A stretch of 64,000 nt of DNA. Source: Clostridiales bacterium. Its GTDB lineage: Bacteria > Bacillota > Clostridia > Oscillospirales > Acutalibacteraceae. Both the position numbers and the translations under genes were made by a program. The number at the start of each line of letters is the position of its first letter. Position 1 is the stretch's first letter. The stretch spans positions 140,410 to 204,409 of the forward strand of contig JAILOG010000016.1 in assembly GCA_024690965.1 (NCBI GenBank). Reading direction: 5' to 3'. Below the pieces are notes generated by a model, which saw only the letters and a program-made list of their open reading frames with translations, was not told where the DNA came from and made no database searches. Positions 43,025-50,774 of the stretch are shown one piece after another.

Positions 43025-44185
43025 TTAAAAGCTGTCGTCACTGCTTATCTTATCTTTTTGAGCGTTAAAAACAAAATCGACTAATTCATTTCTTGCCTGA
43101 TTCCAATCGTTTACAACCAGCACCCATGCGCCGCCCGAGGTAATAACATCACCGTAATTTGTATCTGTGGGAAGTCTGAACTCACAAACGTCATATTTTA
43201 AATAAGTGAGCGCGTTTGCAACAAGCACCGTTATCTCAGAGTAGCTCAAATCTGTTGTAATAAGCGGACCCACTTCGTTCGCGATGCCTATAATTTGTGT
43301 AATTGAGGCGTCTTTAAATTCTTTCATAAGTGTCTTGAGCACATTACGCTGTCTTTGTGTACGGGTAAAATCGCTGCCGCTGCATATACCCTCTTGACCT
43401 CTGTTTCTGGCGTGCCAAAGCGCCTGACGTCCGTTTAAGTGGACTATGCCTGGTTCTGCCTGAATTTCATACCTTGTGTCAGCTTGTCCGTTTTTCCATG
43501 TCTGCCAGTTAATATAGTCAATTTCTTCGTCTGTAAGCTTTATATCAAGCCCGCCTAAAACATCTATTATCTTTTTAAAGCTTGCAAAGTCAACAATAGC
43601 GTAACGGTCTATATCTATCCCAAAATTCGATTCAATTGTCGCCACTGTTTTTGGTGCTCCGCCAACTGTATATGCCACGTTTATCCTCTGCATACCGTAA
43701 TCCGGAATGTTTACCCACAGGTCACGCATAAAAGATGTAAGCTTTAACTCTTTGTTATTATTATCAATGGTAAGAACTATCATTGTATCTGTTCTGCCGT
43801 ATTCTGCCTCGTGGCGGTTATCTTCGCCTATAAGCAGTATATTGAGAACGTTGGAGTCGTTCATAAGCTTGCCGTTGTTAAATGAATCAATGCTGAATTC
43901 GCTTGAAGCGGATGTATTTCCGAGCTCAGAGTCTTCCGTATCCACGCTTATTAAAGAAGAATCTCCCGATGTTGATTTCGCGACAACGTTAACGGAGTTA
44001 AGTATACTGTAATAATAGAGCATTCCCGCGCCCGCGATTATAAAAACTATAGACAACAGTGTAACTGCCGCGCTTTTCGCAAACGAGCCTTTTTTTCTTT
44101 TGTTGACTGCGTCCGGTCTGCCTGAGCTTATATCAACGTACTCGTCGGAATCGTCATAATCTCTTTTATCGCTGTATTTTGCCAT
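43025..44185 (-). CDS. LytR-CpsA-Psr (LCP) family cell-wall ligase
   Basis: A 386-residue membrane protein. A cytoplasmic basic N terminus of about 35 residues is followed by one transmembrane helix (about 36-57, VTLLSIVFIIAGAGMLYY) and an extracellular LCP domain. It has LLIGEDNRHEAEYGRTDTM, LTSFMRDLWVNIP, RINVAYTVGG and SDFTRTQRQRNVL with the conserved Arg/Asp residues. LCP enzymes transfer teichoic acids or capsule polymers to peptidoglycan. GAGGTG precedes the ATG. Confidence 0.93.
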   Translation of the reverse strand: MAKYSDKRDYDDSDEYVDISSGRPDAVNKRKKGSFAKSAAVTLLSIVFIIAGAGMLYYYSILNSVNVVAKSTSGDSSLISVDTEDSELGNTSASSEFSIDSFNNGKLMNDSNVLNILLIGEDNRHEAEYGRTDTMIVLTIDNNNKELKLTSFMRDLWVNIPDYGMQRINVAYTVGGAPKTVATIESNFGIDIDRYAIVDFASFKKIIDVLGGLDIKLTDEEIDYINWQTWKNGQADTRYEIQAEPGIVHLNGRQALWHARNRGQEGICSGSDFTRTQRQRNVLKTLMKEFKDASITQIIGIANEVGPLITTDLSYSEITVLVANALTYLKYDVCEFRLPTDTNYGDVITSGGAWVLVVNDWNQARNELVDFVFNAQKDKISSDDSF

Positions 44186-44293
44186 TTATTTCACCTCAAA
44201 AGTATCACAAGTCCAAAATATCAATTTTATTAATTATACATCTAATTATTTTATAATACAACTGTTTTTTTCTTTTCTTGCCCGTGTTTTTAA

Positions 44294-45475
44294 TTATTCT
44301 GTTCTCAAAGCGTCTACCGGTCTCAGTCCTGCGGCTCGAACAGCCGGATACACCCCGAATACAACACCTGTAAAAACAGATAAAACGCACGATATTGCAA
44401 TTATTTCAAGTGAAATATTAAGCCGAATGTCAAGCACTGTTCCTGCAATAAACAAAATAATCGCGGAAAACGCAATACCTGTTACACAGCCTATTAACGA
44501 AATCAAAATTGACTCTGTGAGAAATTCCTTAATTATTATACTTCTGGTAGCTCCTATGGATTTTTTTATACCTATCTCTCTTGTTCTTTCATTTACCGAA
44601 ACAAGCATTACAGTCATTATACCTATGCTCGCAACAATAAGAGACACAGCTCCCACGCAATAAAGCACAAGCGTAATAATATTCATTATATTAAAAAGGC
44701 TTTCTTTTTGCTTTGCAAGGTCAGTAATTGTGTAGGCGCCTTTTTTGCCCGAGGACGCCTCTAAGCGGCTTATTATCCTGTCTGATAGCGCGGTTGTATC
44801 CTGATTTTCATAAGAGGCTACAGCCACCCTGTGATAACCGTTTGTTTTGATAATTTGTTTCAAATTTGCATCGGACGTATATACAAAATCGGGAATATAC
44901 TCCCCCATCATTCCCGAAAGCATACCGCTGCCTGTCTTTATGACTCCTACAATATCATATTCTACGTATGTCCCCTCGCAAAGAAGCGAAATGCTCTTCC
45001 CTACGATGTTATCTCTGCCGAAGGCTTCTCTCGCGAATGAGCTGTCTACCATACACACCTGCTCGCCCGAGCGTATATCGTAATCATTGATATATCTGCC
45101 ATACAGAAGGCTCAGATCGATTATTTCTTTTGCGTCTGAGGTTATCCCCCACAAATACACATTCAAAGGCTCCGGCATATTTGTGGTTTGAGCTGTTGCT
45201 ACCAGCAGACCGCACGCCCTTTGAACACCGCCGAGCGATTTAATAACGCTTATATCGTCGGGGGTAATATCTGGGCTTGTCTGGTTTTCCGATGCAAGCA
45301 GCAGGCTGTTCATACCAAGGCTGTTAAGCTCTGTGCTGACTGCCTCTGTACCGTATGTGCTTATTGTGCCTATAAGTATTACGGCAATTGTGCCGATAGA
45401 TACGGAAAGCACGGTCAAAGCGCTGCGGGCGGGCTTGCGCAAAAGGTTTTTCGCAGCGGATTTTATAAAATTCAT
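44294..45475 (-). CDS. MacB-type ABC transporter permease
   Basis: A 393-residue FtsX/MacB-type permease with one N-terminal transmembrane helix, a large extracytoplasmic domain (about 45-265) and three C-terminal helices. The cytoplasmic signature ERTREIGIKKSIGATRSII is seen between the helices. It is paired with an HlyD-like adaptor 16 bases upstream, as in peptide or antibiotic efflux systems. No ATPase gene is adjacent, so the ATPase must be encoded elsewhere. Confidence 0.9.
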   Translation of the reverse strand: MNFIKSAAKNLLRKPARSALTVLSVSIGTIAVILIGTISTYGTEAVSTELNSLGMNSLLLASENQTSPDITPDDISVIKSLGGVQRACGLLVATAQTTNMPEPLNVYLWGITSDAKEIIDLSLLYGRYINDYDIRSGEQVCMVDSSFAREAFGRDNIVGKSISLLCEGTYVEYDIVGVIKTGSGMLSGMMGEYIPDFVYTSDANLKQIIKTNGYHRVAVASYENQDTTALSDRIISRLEASSGKKGAYTITDLAKQKESLFNIMNIITLVLYCVGAVSLIVASIGIMTVMLVSVNERTREIGIKKSIGATRSIIIKEFLTESILISLIGCVTGIAFSAIILFIAGTVLDIRLNISLEIIAISCVLSVFTGVVFGVYPAVRAAGLRPVDALRTE

Positions 45476-45491
45476 AATTTGCCTCCGTGGT

Positions 45492-46496
45492 TTAAAGATG
45501 TTTTTTATTCAATAATACTCTGCCGGATTCGGTTATCTCCCGTGGGGTGTTTATAACTATTTCACCCTTTTTTATTCCCGAAATGATTTTAATGCCTTCG
45601 CTGTATTCGTTGCCTGCTTCCACAACCCTTTTACGGGCATAGCCTTTGTCATAAACATAAACATAGGCGCTGCCGTCGTTGTTATACAGAACAGCATCGT
45701 ACGGTACTACAAGGCTGGTGTTATCTGTATTTGTTATTATACTGCACTTTGCCGTATAGCCGCACTTAATATCATTATCGGCATCATTTATTTTAACCGT
45801 AACCTTTACAGTGGCGCATTTGCCGAGCAGAGTATTTGCCTTTTCGGCATAGGGAGAAATGCTTTCTACCGTTCCGCTGTATTTTTTGTCTTTAAAACCA
45901 ACACCTGTAATATTTACCTGCTGACCTTTTGTAATATCGCTGATTTCAGATTCGTTGATATTCAAAACGATCTGTTTATCACTGTTTTGTGACATTTTTA
46001 CAAGCGTTTGATTTTTGGTTATTATATCCCCCTCTGAGATAGGCATATCCGTAATAATCCCGTCATTTTCAGCGCATATCACAACATCTTCGTTTGATAC
46101 CTCAAGCTTTGTATTATCTATGCTCTCGCTTATCAAAGAATAATCTGAGCCTTTCAGCGCGGCAATTATCTGTTCATTTGATAATCCCGCTTCAGAAGCG
46201 CTTACAGCAAGCATATCGCTGTCAATCGTTTTGCATATGACAAGCCTGTCCCCCGCTTTCACTTCATCTCCCGGGGTTACCGTAATCTCTTCTATCATAT
46301 AGTTTTCTTTGCTTTTTATGCTGTTTGTGTTTGAATATTCTACAGTACCGTTAGACACCACACTATCTTCCGTTTTTGAATAACCGATCACAAAAACATC
46401 TACGTTTGCGATATTGCTTTTAATATATCCGTCCGCAATAACGGTACAAAGTAAAAATACCGCAATTACCGAAAACAGGATTTTTTTTATGTTCAT
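45492..46496 (-). CDS. HlyD/MacA-like efflux adaptor protein
   Basis: A 334-residue membrane-fusion-type protein. An N-terminal transmembrane anchor (about 5-22) is followed by a lipoyl-like/barrel-sandwich domain (EEITVTPGDEVKAGDRLV and GIITDMPISEGDIITKNQ halves), a beta-barrel and a C-terminal domain with KRVVEAGNEYSEGIKIISG. The long coiled hairpin of proteobacterial MacA is very short here. The start at 46496 is favoured by GGGG 8 bases upstream; the frame to 46592 runs into the preceding terminator. It is partnered with the MacB-like permease downstream. Confidence 0.86.
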   Translation of the reverse strand: MNIKKILFSVIAVFLLCTVIADGYIKSNIANVDVFVIGYSKTEDSVVSNGTVEYSNTNSIKSKENYMIEEITVTPGDEVKAGDRLVICKTIDSDMLAVSASEAGLSNEQIIAALKGSDYSLISESIDNTKLEVSNEDVVICAENDGIITDMPISEGDIITKNQTLVKMSQNSDKQIVLNINESEISDITKGQQVNITGVGFKDKKYSGTVESISPYAEKANTLLGKCATVKVTVKINDADNDIKCGYTAKCSIITNTDNTSLVVPYDAVLYNNDGSAYVYVYDKGYARKRVVEAGNEYSEGIKIISGIKKGEIVINTPREITESGRVLLNKKHL

Positions 46497-46590
46497 AAGC
46501 CTTACCCCGCTATAAAATTTATTCTTGCTGTCTTTCTCTAAAGTATTATTGTCATTCTTTAAGATATTATTTATAATTTTTGCATACGGC

Positions 46591-46638
46591 AAAAAATAAT
46601 AAGCAGTCTGCTTTCAACTCTAACAGACTGCTTATTAT
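46591..46638 (-). terminator. Terminator after the spoVM-like gene
   Basis: A 15-bp perfect stem (46596-46610 with 46624-46638, core AGCAGTCTG/CAGACTGCT), followed on the minus strand by TTTTTTG. It is 8 bases after the microgene stop codon. Confidence 0.9.
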
Positions 46639-46645
46639 AGTCGCG

Positions 46646-46738
46646 TTACGACTCAAGCTTAGGAAGCTTTTTAATTTTAAACATTGTCCTCAGCAGCATA
46701 CCGAGCATCGGCTTCGGTTTAAAAATTACCACTTTCAT
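46646..46738 (-). CDS. spoVM: SpoVM-like sporulation peptide, 30 residues
   Basis: A 30-codon gene with a strong AGGGAGG site 9 bases upstream and a perfect terminator 8 bases downstream. The peptide begins MKVVIFKPKPMLG and ends KKLPKLES. Ungapped against the known 26-residue SpoVM (MKFYTIKLPKFLGG opening), it keeps M1, K2, K7, L12, G13, R17 and M19, with an amphipathic helix after a proline. SpoVM senses forespore membrane curvature and recruits the coat ATPase SpoIVA. The critical Pro9 is shifted to positions 8 and 10. TATACAAT (46778-46771 on the minus strand) resembles a sigma-E -10 element. Identification is by motif only. Confidence 0.72.
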   Translation of the reverse strand: MKVVIFKPKPMLGMLLRTMFKIKKLPKLES

Positions 46739-46780
46739 AAGTACTTGCCTCCCTGATATTAATATTCTATATTGTATATG

Positions 46781-46927
46781 TTATCTGCATTTTCTCAGGC
46801 TGAAAGAAATAACTATTATAGCAGTTCCGCATAATACCAAAACAAATTTTTCAGGGAATAAGCACGACACAACAAGGCCCGCCCCAAAGGCGGCAATTTT
46901 GTCTGCGCGGCATTTGTAGGAATTCAT
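46781..46927 (-). CDS. Small membrane protein, 48 residues (unknown)
   Basis: A 48-residue gene with AGGGGG 6 bases upstream of its ATG. The peptide starts MNSYKCRADKIAAFGAG and has two hydrophobic stretches (AAFGAGLVVSCLF and FVLVLCGTAIIVISF) around a PEK turn, ending in a basic RKCR tail, so it is probably a membrane hairpin. It lies 42 bases before the spoVM-like gene on the same strand. The function is unknown, but the position suggests a link with sporulation. Confidence 0.6.
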   Translation of the reverse strand: MNSYKCRADKIAAFGAGLVVSCLFPEKFVLVLCGTAIIVISFSLRKCR

Positions 46928-46994
46928 AAATCTTCCCCCTATGCTTAAATTAATCTATAATTCATAATATAATTATTTCAAATAATTGTTACTG

Positions 46995-47354
46995 CTATTT
47001 TGCTTTTGAAAACAATTCTTTTACGCCTATAAATATAATAAACACGGCAAATATTTTCGACAGAATATTATTATCAAGCATTCCGGAAACATAGCATCCG
47101 CCGCAGGCGCCTAAGGTGCCTGCCAAGCCGTAGATTAACGCAATTTTATAATCTATAAGCTTTTTGCGCGAATAGATTATTACTGCAACTATCGCGGTGG
47201 GAATAAAGAACAAAAGGTTTATGCCCTGCGCCGTTGCGTGAGGTATGCCTGCCGCAAGCGTAAGATAGATCATAAGTATGCCTCCGCCACCCATACCCAT
47301 AGCGCCCAAAGCCCCCGAAGCGGCAGCGGCGAGTGCGGAAAAAACCGTATTCAA
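46995..47354 (-). CDS. TauE/SafE (TSUP) half-size permease, second gene
   Basis: A 119-residue protein with about four transmembrane helices, half a normal TSUP transporter. GALGAMGMGGGGILMIYL in the first helix region is the family's glycine-rich motif; GINLLFFIPTAIVAVI follows. Together with the 116-residue gene 11 bases upstream it makes a full two-repeat transporter, probably a heterodimer exporting sulfite or organosulfonates or a related anion. The stop is followed by a 66-base gap to the small membrane protein gene. Confidence 0.83.
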   Translation of the reverse strand: MNTVFSALAAAASGALGAMGMGGGGILMIYLTLAAGIPHATAQGINLLFFIPTAIVAVIIYSRKKLIDYKIALIYGLAGTLGACGGCYVSGMLDNNILSKIFAVFIIFIGVKELFSKAK

Positions 47355-47365
47355 ATATAATCACC

Positions 47366-47716
47366 TCATTTAAGTAAAATTCTTACCCCTGCCCAAATAA
47401 TAAGCAGCGCAAAGGCTTTTTTGATTATGCCTTTACTCAGCTTTTGCAGCAAAAACGTGCCTATTAACGCCCCTGGTACCCCGAAGATCATATAAACTGA
47501 CGCATCGCCGAGCGTTACCCTGCCGTCTGCCAGATACCACAACGCGCTTACTATTGTTATCGGCAATATTACCGCCACACAGGTAGAGTGAGAACGTTTT
47601 GTATCAAGCTCGCTTTGAAGCATTGGCACAACTATCATACCTCCTCCCGCGCCCAAAAGCCCATTCAAAAAGCCTGCCGCAATTCCGAAAAACGCGTGCT
47701 TTATTCTTTTAAGCAT
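47366..47716 (-). CDS. TauE/SafE (TSUP) half-size permease, first gene
   Basis: A 116-residue half-transporter with about four helices. FLNGLLGAGGGMIVVPML is the TSUP motif, and HSTCVAVILPITIVSALWYL forms the next helices. The Shine-Dalgarno AGAGGG (47729-47724 on the minus strand) lies in the 3' arm of a 16-bp hairpin that also looks like a terminator for trxB, so expression may be gated. It pairs with the next gene downstream. Confidence 0.83.
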   Translation of the reverse strand: MLKRIKHAFFGIAAGFLNGLLGAGGGMIVVPMLQSELDTKRSHSTCVAVILPITIVSALWYLADGRVTLGDASVYMIFGVPGALIGTFLLQKLSKGIIKKAFALLIIWAGVRILLK

Positions 47717-47765
47717 AAAAAGACCCTCTCATAAAAACAACTGATATAATTGTTTTCATAAGAGG
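47717..47765 (-). terminator. trxB terminator overlapping the TSUP ribosome site
   Basis: A 16-bp stem with two G-U pairs (47725-47740 with 47750-47765), loop 9. On the minus strand the 3' arm holds AGAGGG, the only candidate ribosome site of the TSUP gene, and is followed by GTCTTTTT directly before its ATG at 47716. It may therefore end trxB transcripts and also hide the TSUP start. Confidence 0.65.
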
Positions 47766-47790
47766 AAGAATTATACTTGTGTAATTAATT

Positions 47791-48699
47791 TTACAGATTA
47801 TCAATGTATCTGCAGGCTGCGACAGCCGCCGAAGCTCCGTCTGCGATAGCTGTAGAGACCTGACGTACGCTTTTTGTTCTGCAGTCGCCTGCCGCGAACA
47901 CCCCGTTTGTATTTGTCGTGCATCTTTCGTCGCTTATTATATAGCCTGGTTCATCAAGCATAGCTATGTTTTTGAAGTTTTCGTTTTCAGGTATCAAGCC
48001 AATCGCGACAAACATACCGTCTATATCGAGTGTTTTTAACTCGTTTGTTTCCGTATTCTTAATAGTTACGCTGTTAAGGGTATCGCTTGGGATACTTTCA
48101 ACAACCGAAGAATATATTATCTCAACGTTGGGCTTTTCCTCAAGGATTTCACAAAGCTTTTTCTCACCTGTTAAAAAGGCTAAGTTTTGAACAATATAAA
48201 GCTTTTTGCATACATCCGAGAGCAAAACGGCTTCCTGCAAAGCAGAGTTACCGCCGCCTATAAGCGCAACTGTTTTTCCCTCATAAAAAGCGCCGTCGCA
48301 AACGGCGCAAAATGATATGCCGTCGCCGATAAATTTTTCTTCATTTTCAATTCCGAGTCTGCGATGCTTTGCGCCCGCCGCGATAATAACGCTCAACGCT
48401 GTATAGTTATTGCCTTCTTCTGTAAGCACGGTTTTAAAGCTGCCGTTATCGCTTATTTCAATAACATTTTCAGGCTCCGCGTCGGCGCCGAGATCAAGCG
48501 CCTGCTGAACCATTTTATCCGCGAGCTCATTTCCGCTAATGCTTTCAAAGCCGGGATAATTCTCAATTTTCGGGGAATATGTCATTTGTCCGCCGAAGGC
48601 ACCCTTCTCAAGCAGCAACACCTTTTTGTTTGCCCTCAGCGCATAAATTGCGGCGGTAAGTCCCGCGGGACCTGCCCCTACTATAATAATATCATACAT
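47791..48699 (-). CDS. trxB: Thioredoxin-disulfide reductase
   Basis: A 302-residue FAD/NADPH flavoenzyme. FAD site IIVGAGPAGLTAAIYALR at the N terminus; active-site CAVC in ISFCAVCDGAFYEG (about residues 132-135); NADPH site VALIGGGNSALQEA; C-terminal FAD motif TNGVFAAGDCRTK. The start at 48699 follows CAGGAG; the frame to 48756 overlaps the upstream lipoprotein gene. It keeps thioredoxin reduced. No trxA is adjacent. Confidence 0.94.
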   Translation of the reverse strand: MYDIIIVGAGPAGLTAAIYALRANKKVLLLEKGAFGGQMTYSPKIENYPGFESISGNELADKMVQQALDLGADAEPENVIEISDNGSFKTVLTEEGNNYTALSVIIAAGAKHRRLGIENEEKFIGDGISFCAVCDGAFYEGKTVALIGGGNSALQEAVLLSDVCKKLYIVQNLAFLTGEKKLCEILEEKPNVEIIYSSVVESIPSDTLNSVTIKNTETNELKTLDIDGMFVAIGLIPENENFKNIAMLDEPGYIISDERCTTNTNGVFAAGDCRTKSVRQVSTAIADGASAAVAACRYIDNL

Positions 48700-48724
48700 A
48701 AGTAATTTCTCCTGTAACAATATG

Positions 48725-49240
48725 TTATTTGGATGACGCGTTCGCCGATGAAGCAACCGTATCGGTATTTACTATTTCTTTTTCGGGGTATTTTTCTACT
48801 GCAGTCATAAGATTAGGTGCGCTCATATCGTCCGTTTTTACGTCTGATGCGTAAAGCATAACGATATTACCGTCGGAAGAAATTACACTTTTGTATTTTG
48901 AGCCGAATATTTCGACCTCTCCGCTTTTGGCTGATGTATAGATATTGCCTTCCTCTTTAGAGGATTTCTGGTTGTCGGTGAAATAGTATATCTCAATGTT
49001 TCCGAAACCGGAAGCAGAAAATCTGTATCCCTCGTCCGCGCCTACATAAGAAGCCTCAAGCACAACAGCCTGATCGTTTATAAGCTTTGCTTCCGATAAA
49101 TAGCTGTATATTTCCTGCATTTCGGCATTTTTGCACTCAGGCGTAACAGTCGGTACCGTTGTAACCAAGCCCTGTGTGCTGCAGGCAGCGCAGGCGAGAA
49201 CAATAATTATACTGCACAAAGCAATTAAAACCTTTTTCAT
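48725..49240 (-). CDS. Lipoprotein of unknown function, 171 residues
   Basis: A signal peptide with lipobox ACAAC (cysteine about residue 20) begins the protein. The mature domain has a helix of the MQEIYSYLSEAKLINDQ type, then strands with EASYVGADEGYRFSAS and FGNIEIYYFTD, ending GNIVMLYASD. It may belong to the small DUF4358-like lipoproteins of Clostridia, but I cannot confirm that. AAAGGG precedes the ATG. It lies 26 bases before trxB, with which it may be co-transcribed. Confidence 0.68.
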   Translation of the reverse strand: MKKVLIALCSIIIVLACAACSTQGLVTTVPTVTPECKNAEMQEIYSYLSEAKLINDQAVVLEASYVGADEGYRFSASGFGNIEIYYFTDNQKSSKEEGNIYTSAKSGEVEIFGSKYKSVISSDGNIVMLYASDVKTDDMSAPNLMTAVEKYPEKEIVNTDTVASSANASSK

Positions 49241-49316
49241 AATTTAATAATCCCTTTCAAAAAATATCGGGATTATTATAAACTAAAATTTTGGTAATTT
49301 CAATAGCTTGCGCCAA

Positions 49317-49871
49317 TTAAATAAACGCGTCCGCTATTTTTGACAAAGCGTTATTTTTGGCTATAATATTGCCGTATTCTTTAAATCTGGCATAAATAAG
49401 CGTAGAAAAATCTATTCTTTTTCCGTAGTGTTCGATTATGTCTTCGCACTGCAGGGAACAGTCTTCCAAGAACAGATAATAGTTTCCGAAGCACTCAAAA
49501 ACGCAGTCGCTTTGAATGGTTATTTTCATTGCGTTTAGCTTTGCAGAAAGCGCGATTATATCTTCAAAATCTTTAAATATAAAAAGCTTATTTTTCTTTT
49601 TTCTTATACGAAGCTTTTTACTTCTCTTAACACTCAAAAAAGACACCATTAAAAAGCATCCCGAATTATGAGTGTATATCTCAATTTTAGTTCTTTTTCC
49701 ATCACATTTCACGCCCGTCTCTAAAGCCGCCGCCGTTAAAATAGCTTTCAGAGTATCTTTGAATGTTTCGTTTTTCAGAGTCATATTGTTCTCATCAATA
49801 GAAAGTTTTGTCATATCTGATAAGCTTAAGGATATAAGTATATTTTTATCATCAATTTTACGAATGATCAT
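49317..49871 (-). CDS. MecA-like adaptor protein
   Basis: A 184-residue protein related to MecA, the adaptor that delivers substrates to ClpC. The N-terminal domain begins with a strand-rich MIIRKIDDKNILISLSLSDM and ends about residue 80. A basic linker (RSKKLRIRKKKNK) follows, then a C-terminal domain with FKDFEDIIALSAKLNAM, SDCVFECFGNYYLFLED and EYGNIIAKNNAL, matching the MecA layout. It is shorter in the linker than the B. subtilis form. ClpC is not in the window. The upstream gap to 50100 has no gene I can support. Confidence 0.72.
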   Translation of the reverse strand: MIIRKIDDKNILISLSLSDMTKLSIDENNMTLKNETFKDTLKAILTAAALETGVKCDGKRTKIEIYTHNSGCFLMVSFLSVKRSKKLRIRKKKNKLFIFKDFEDIIALSAKLNAMKITIQSDCVFECFGNYYLFLEDCSLQCEDIIEHYGKRIDFSTLIYARFKEYGNIIAKNNALSKIADAFI

Positions 49872-50100
49872 ACATATAATACCACAAACCTCGGTTTACG
49901 GTATCTAACCCTCCCCACACTGCAAATAATGTGCCGTATGCGCACTTTATAATATAATATTAATTCAGGCTGTACAGTGTGCGCAAGTGATTTTTTCTGG
50001 CTGTTAAAATATACATTCTGCAAGTGTTTAACCATGATTTAAACATTTATGAAAAAGAAAATTTAATAATATTTGTTAAATATTTTTCAGCAAAAATTCA

Positions 50101-50140
50101 AAACAGAGACTGATTTTCGTTTCAGTCTCTGTTTTTCTAT
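50101..50140 (-). terminator. Terminator after the CAT-family gene
   Basis: A 13-bp perfect stem (AAACAGAGACTGA 50101-50113 with TCAGTCTCTGTTT 50122-50134) with T-rich sequence on both sides (GTTTTTCTATAATTTT on the plus strand and TTTTGAATTTTT on the minus strand), so it may act both ways. The 49872-50100 stretch is AT-rich and otherwise empty. Confidence 0.75.
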
Positions 50141-50144
50141 AATT

Positions 50145-50774
50145 TTACAAATTGTTCAAATACTCCTGAAGGTCTTTACAGTAAAGGGACAAATCATAAC
50201 CGTTTACCAACCTGTGATTTACTCTGACGGTAAAAGGCATTTGAAGACTGCCGTTATAATCCTTAAAAAATTTACCGATACACAGTCGGGGTATCGCGTC
50301 GTCTTTGTCGATAAGGCCTTCCATTTGACATTCCGTATATGTTATCCAGGGCAGGCTTGTGATATATACATAGTTTTCGGTGTCCTCGGTATATGTCTTA
50401 GGCAAGTGATAATCCTGATTTACAGCCTGTTTGTGGGCGCTTAACGCGTAACTTAAAATATCGCCCCTTATAGGCACCGTTACCATTTTGAATAAAGTTT
50501 CGCCCTTATTAAGAAAAGTAAACGACGGGATTATATCATCAAATACAAGCACTTCGCCGCCTCTTATTCTGTAACAAAACGGCTCGTTTTTCATCATTAC
50601 GCTTGTCGCGGCATATACAAAAGCGCAGAAAAACGATATTTTGTTTTCTTTTACAAATCTGTAAAAATTTGTAACGTCAAGATTTAATGTCACTGAATAC
50701 TGGGGAATATCGGAAGATCTGAAAAAATCAAAGTACTCCTTTCTCTCCCAGCTGTTCATATCAATCTTTCTCAT
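50145..50774 (-). CDS. Chloramphenicol acetyltransferase-family acyltransferase
   Basis: A 209-residue CAT-like enzyme. The order RKIDMNSWERKEYFDFF, then FYRFVKENKISFFCAFVY, SLPWITYTE and VRVNHRLVNGYDLSLY follows the CAT fold. The family active site HHxxxDG is NHRLVNG here: the catalytic second histidine is kept, the first is Asn and the aspartate is Asn. Activity and chloramphenicol resistance are therefore uncertain; it may acylate another substrate. The start at 50774 is chosen by homology (KIDxxxWxRKE); 50759 is an alternative with a nearby GAGAAAG. It overlaps the hydantoinase gene by 14 bases. Confidence 0.8.
   Translation of the reverse strand: MRKIDMNSWERKEYFDFFRSSDIPQYSVTLNLDVTNFYRFVKENKISFFCAFVYAATSVMMKNEPFCYRIRGGEVLVFDDIIPSFTFLNKGETLFKMVTVPIRGDILSYALSAHKQAVNQDYHLPKTYTEDTENYVYITSLPWITYTECQMEGLIDKDDAIPRLCIGKFFKDYNGSLQMPFTVRVNHRLVNGYDLSLYCKDLQEYLNNL

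Noticed and set aside
47146..47364. 72-residue minus-strand frame rich in Tyr/Arg inside the TSUP half-transporter
   Set aside because: It overlaps the real TSUP frame in another phase and has the composition of an out-of-frame membrane-protein translation.
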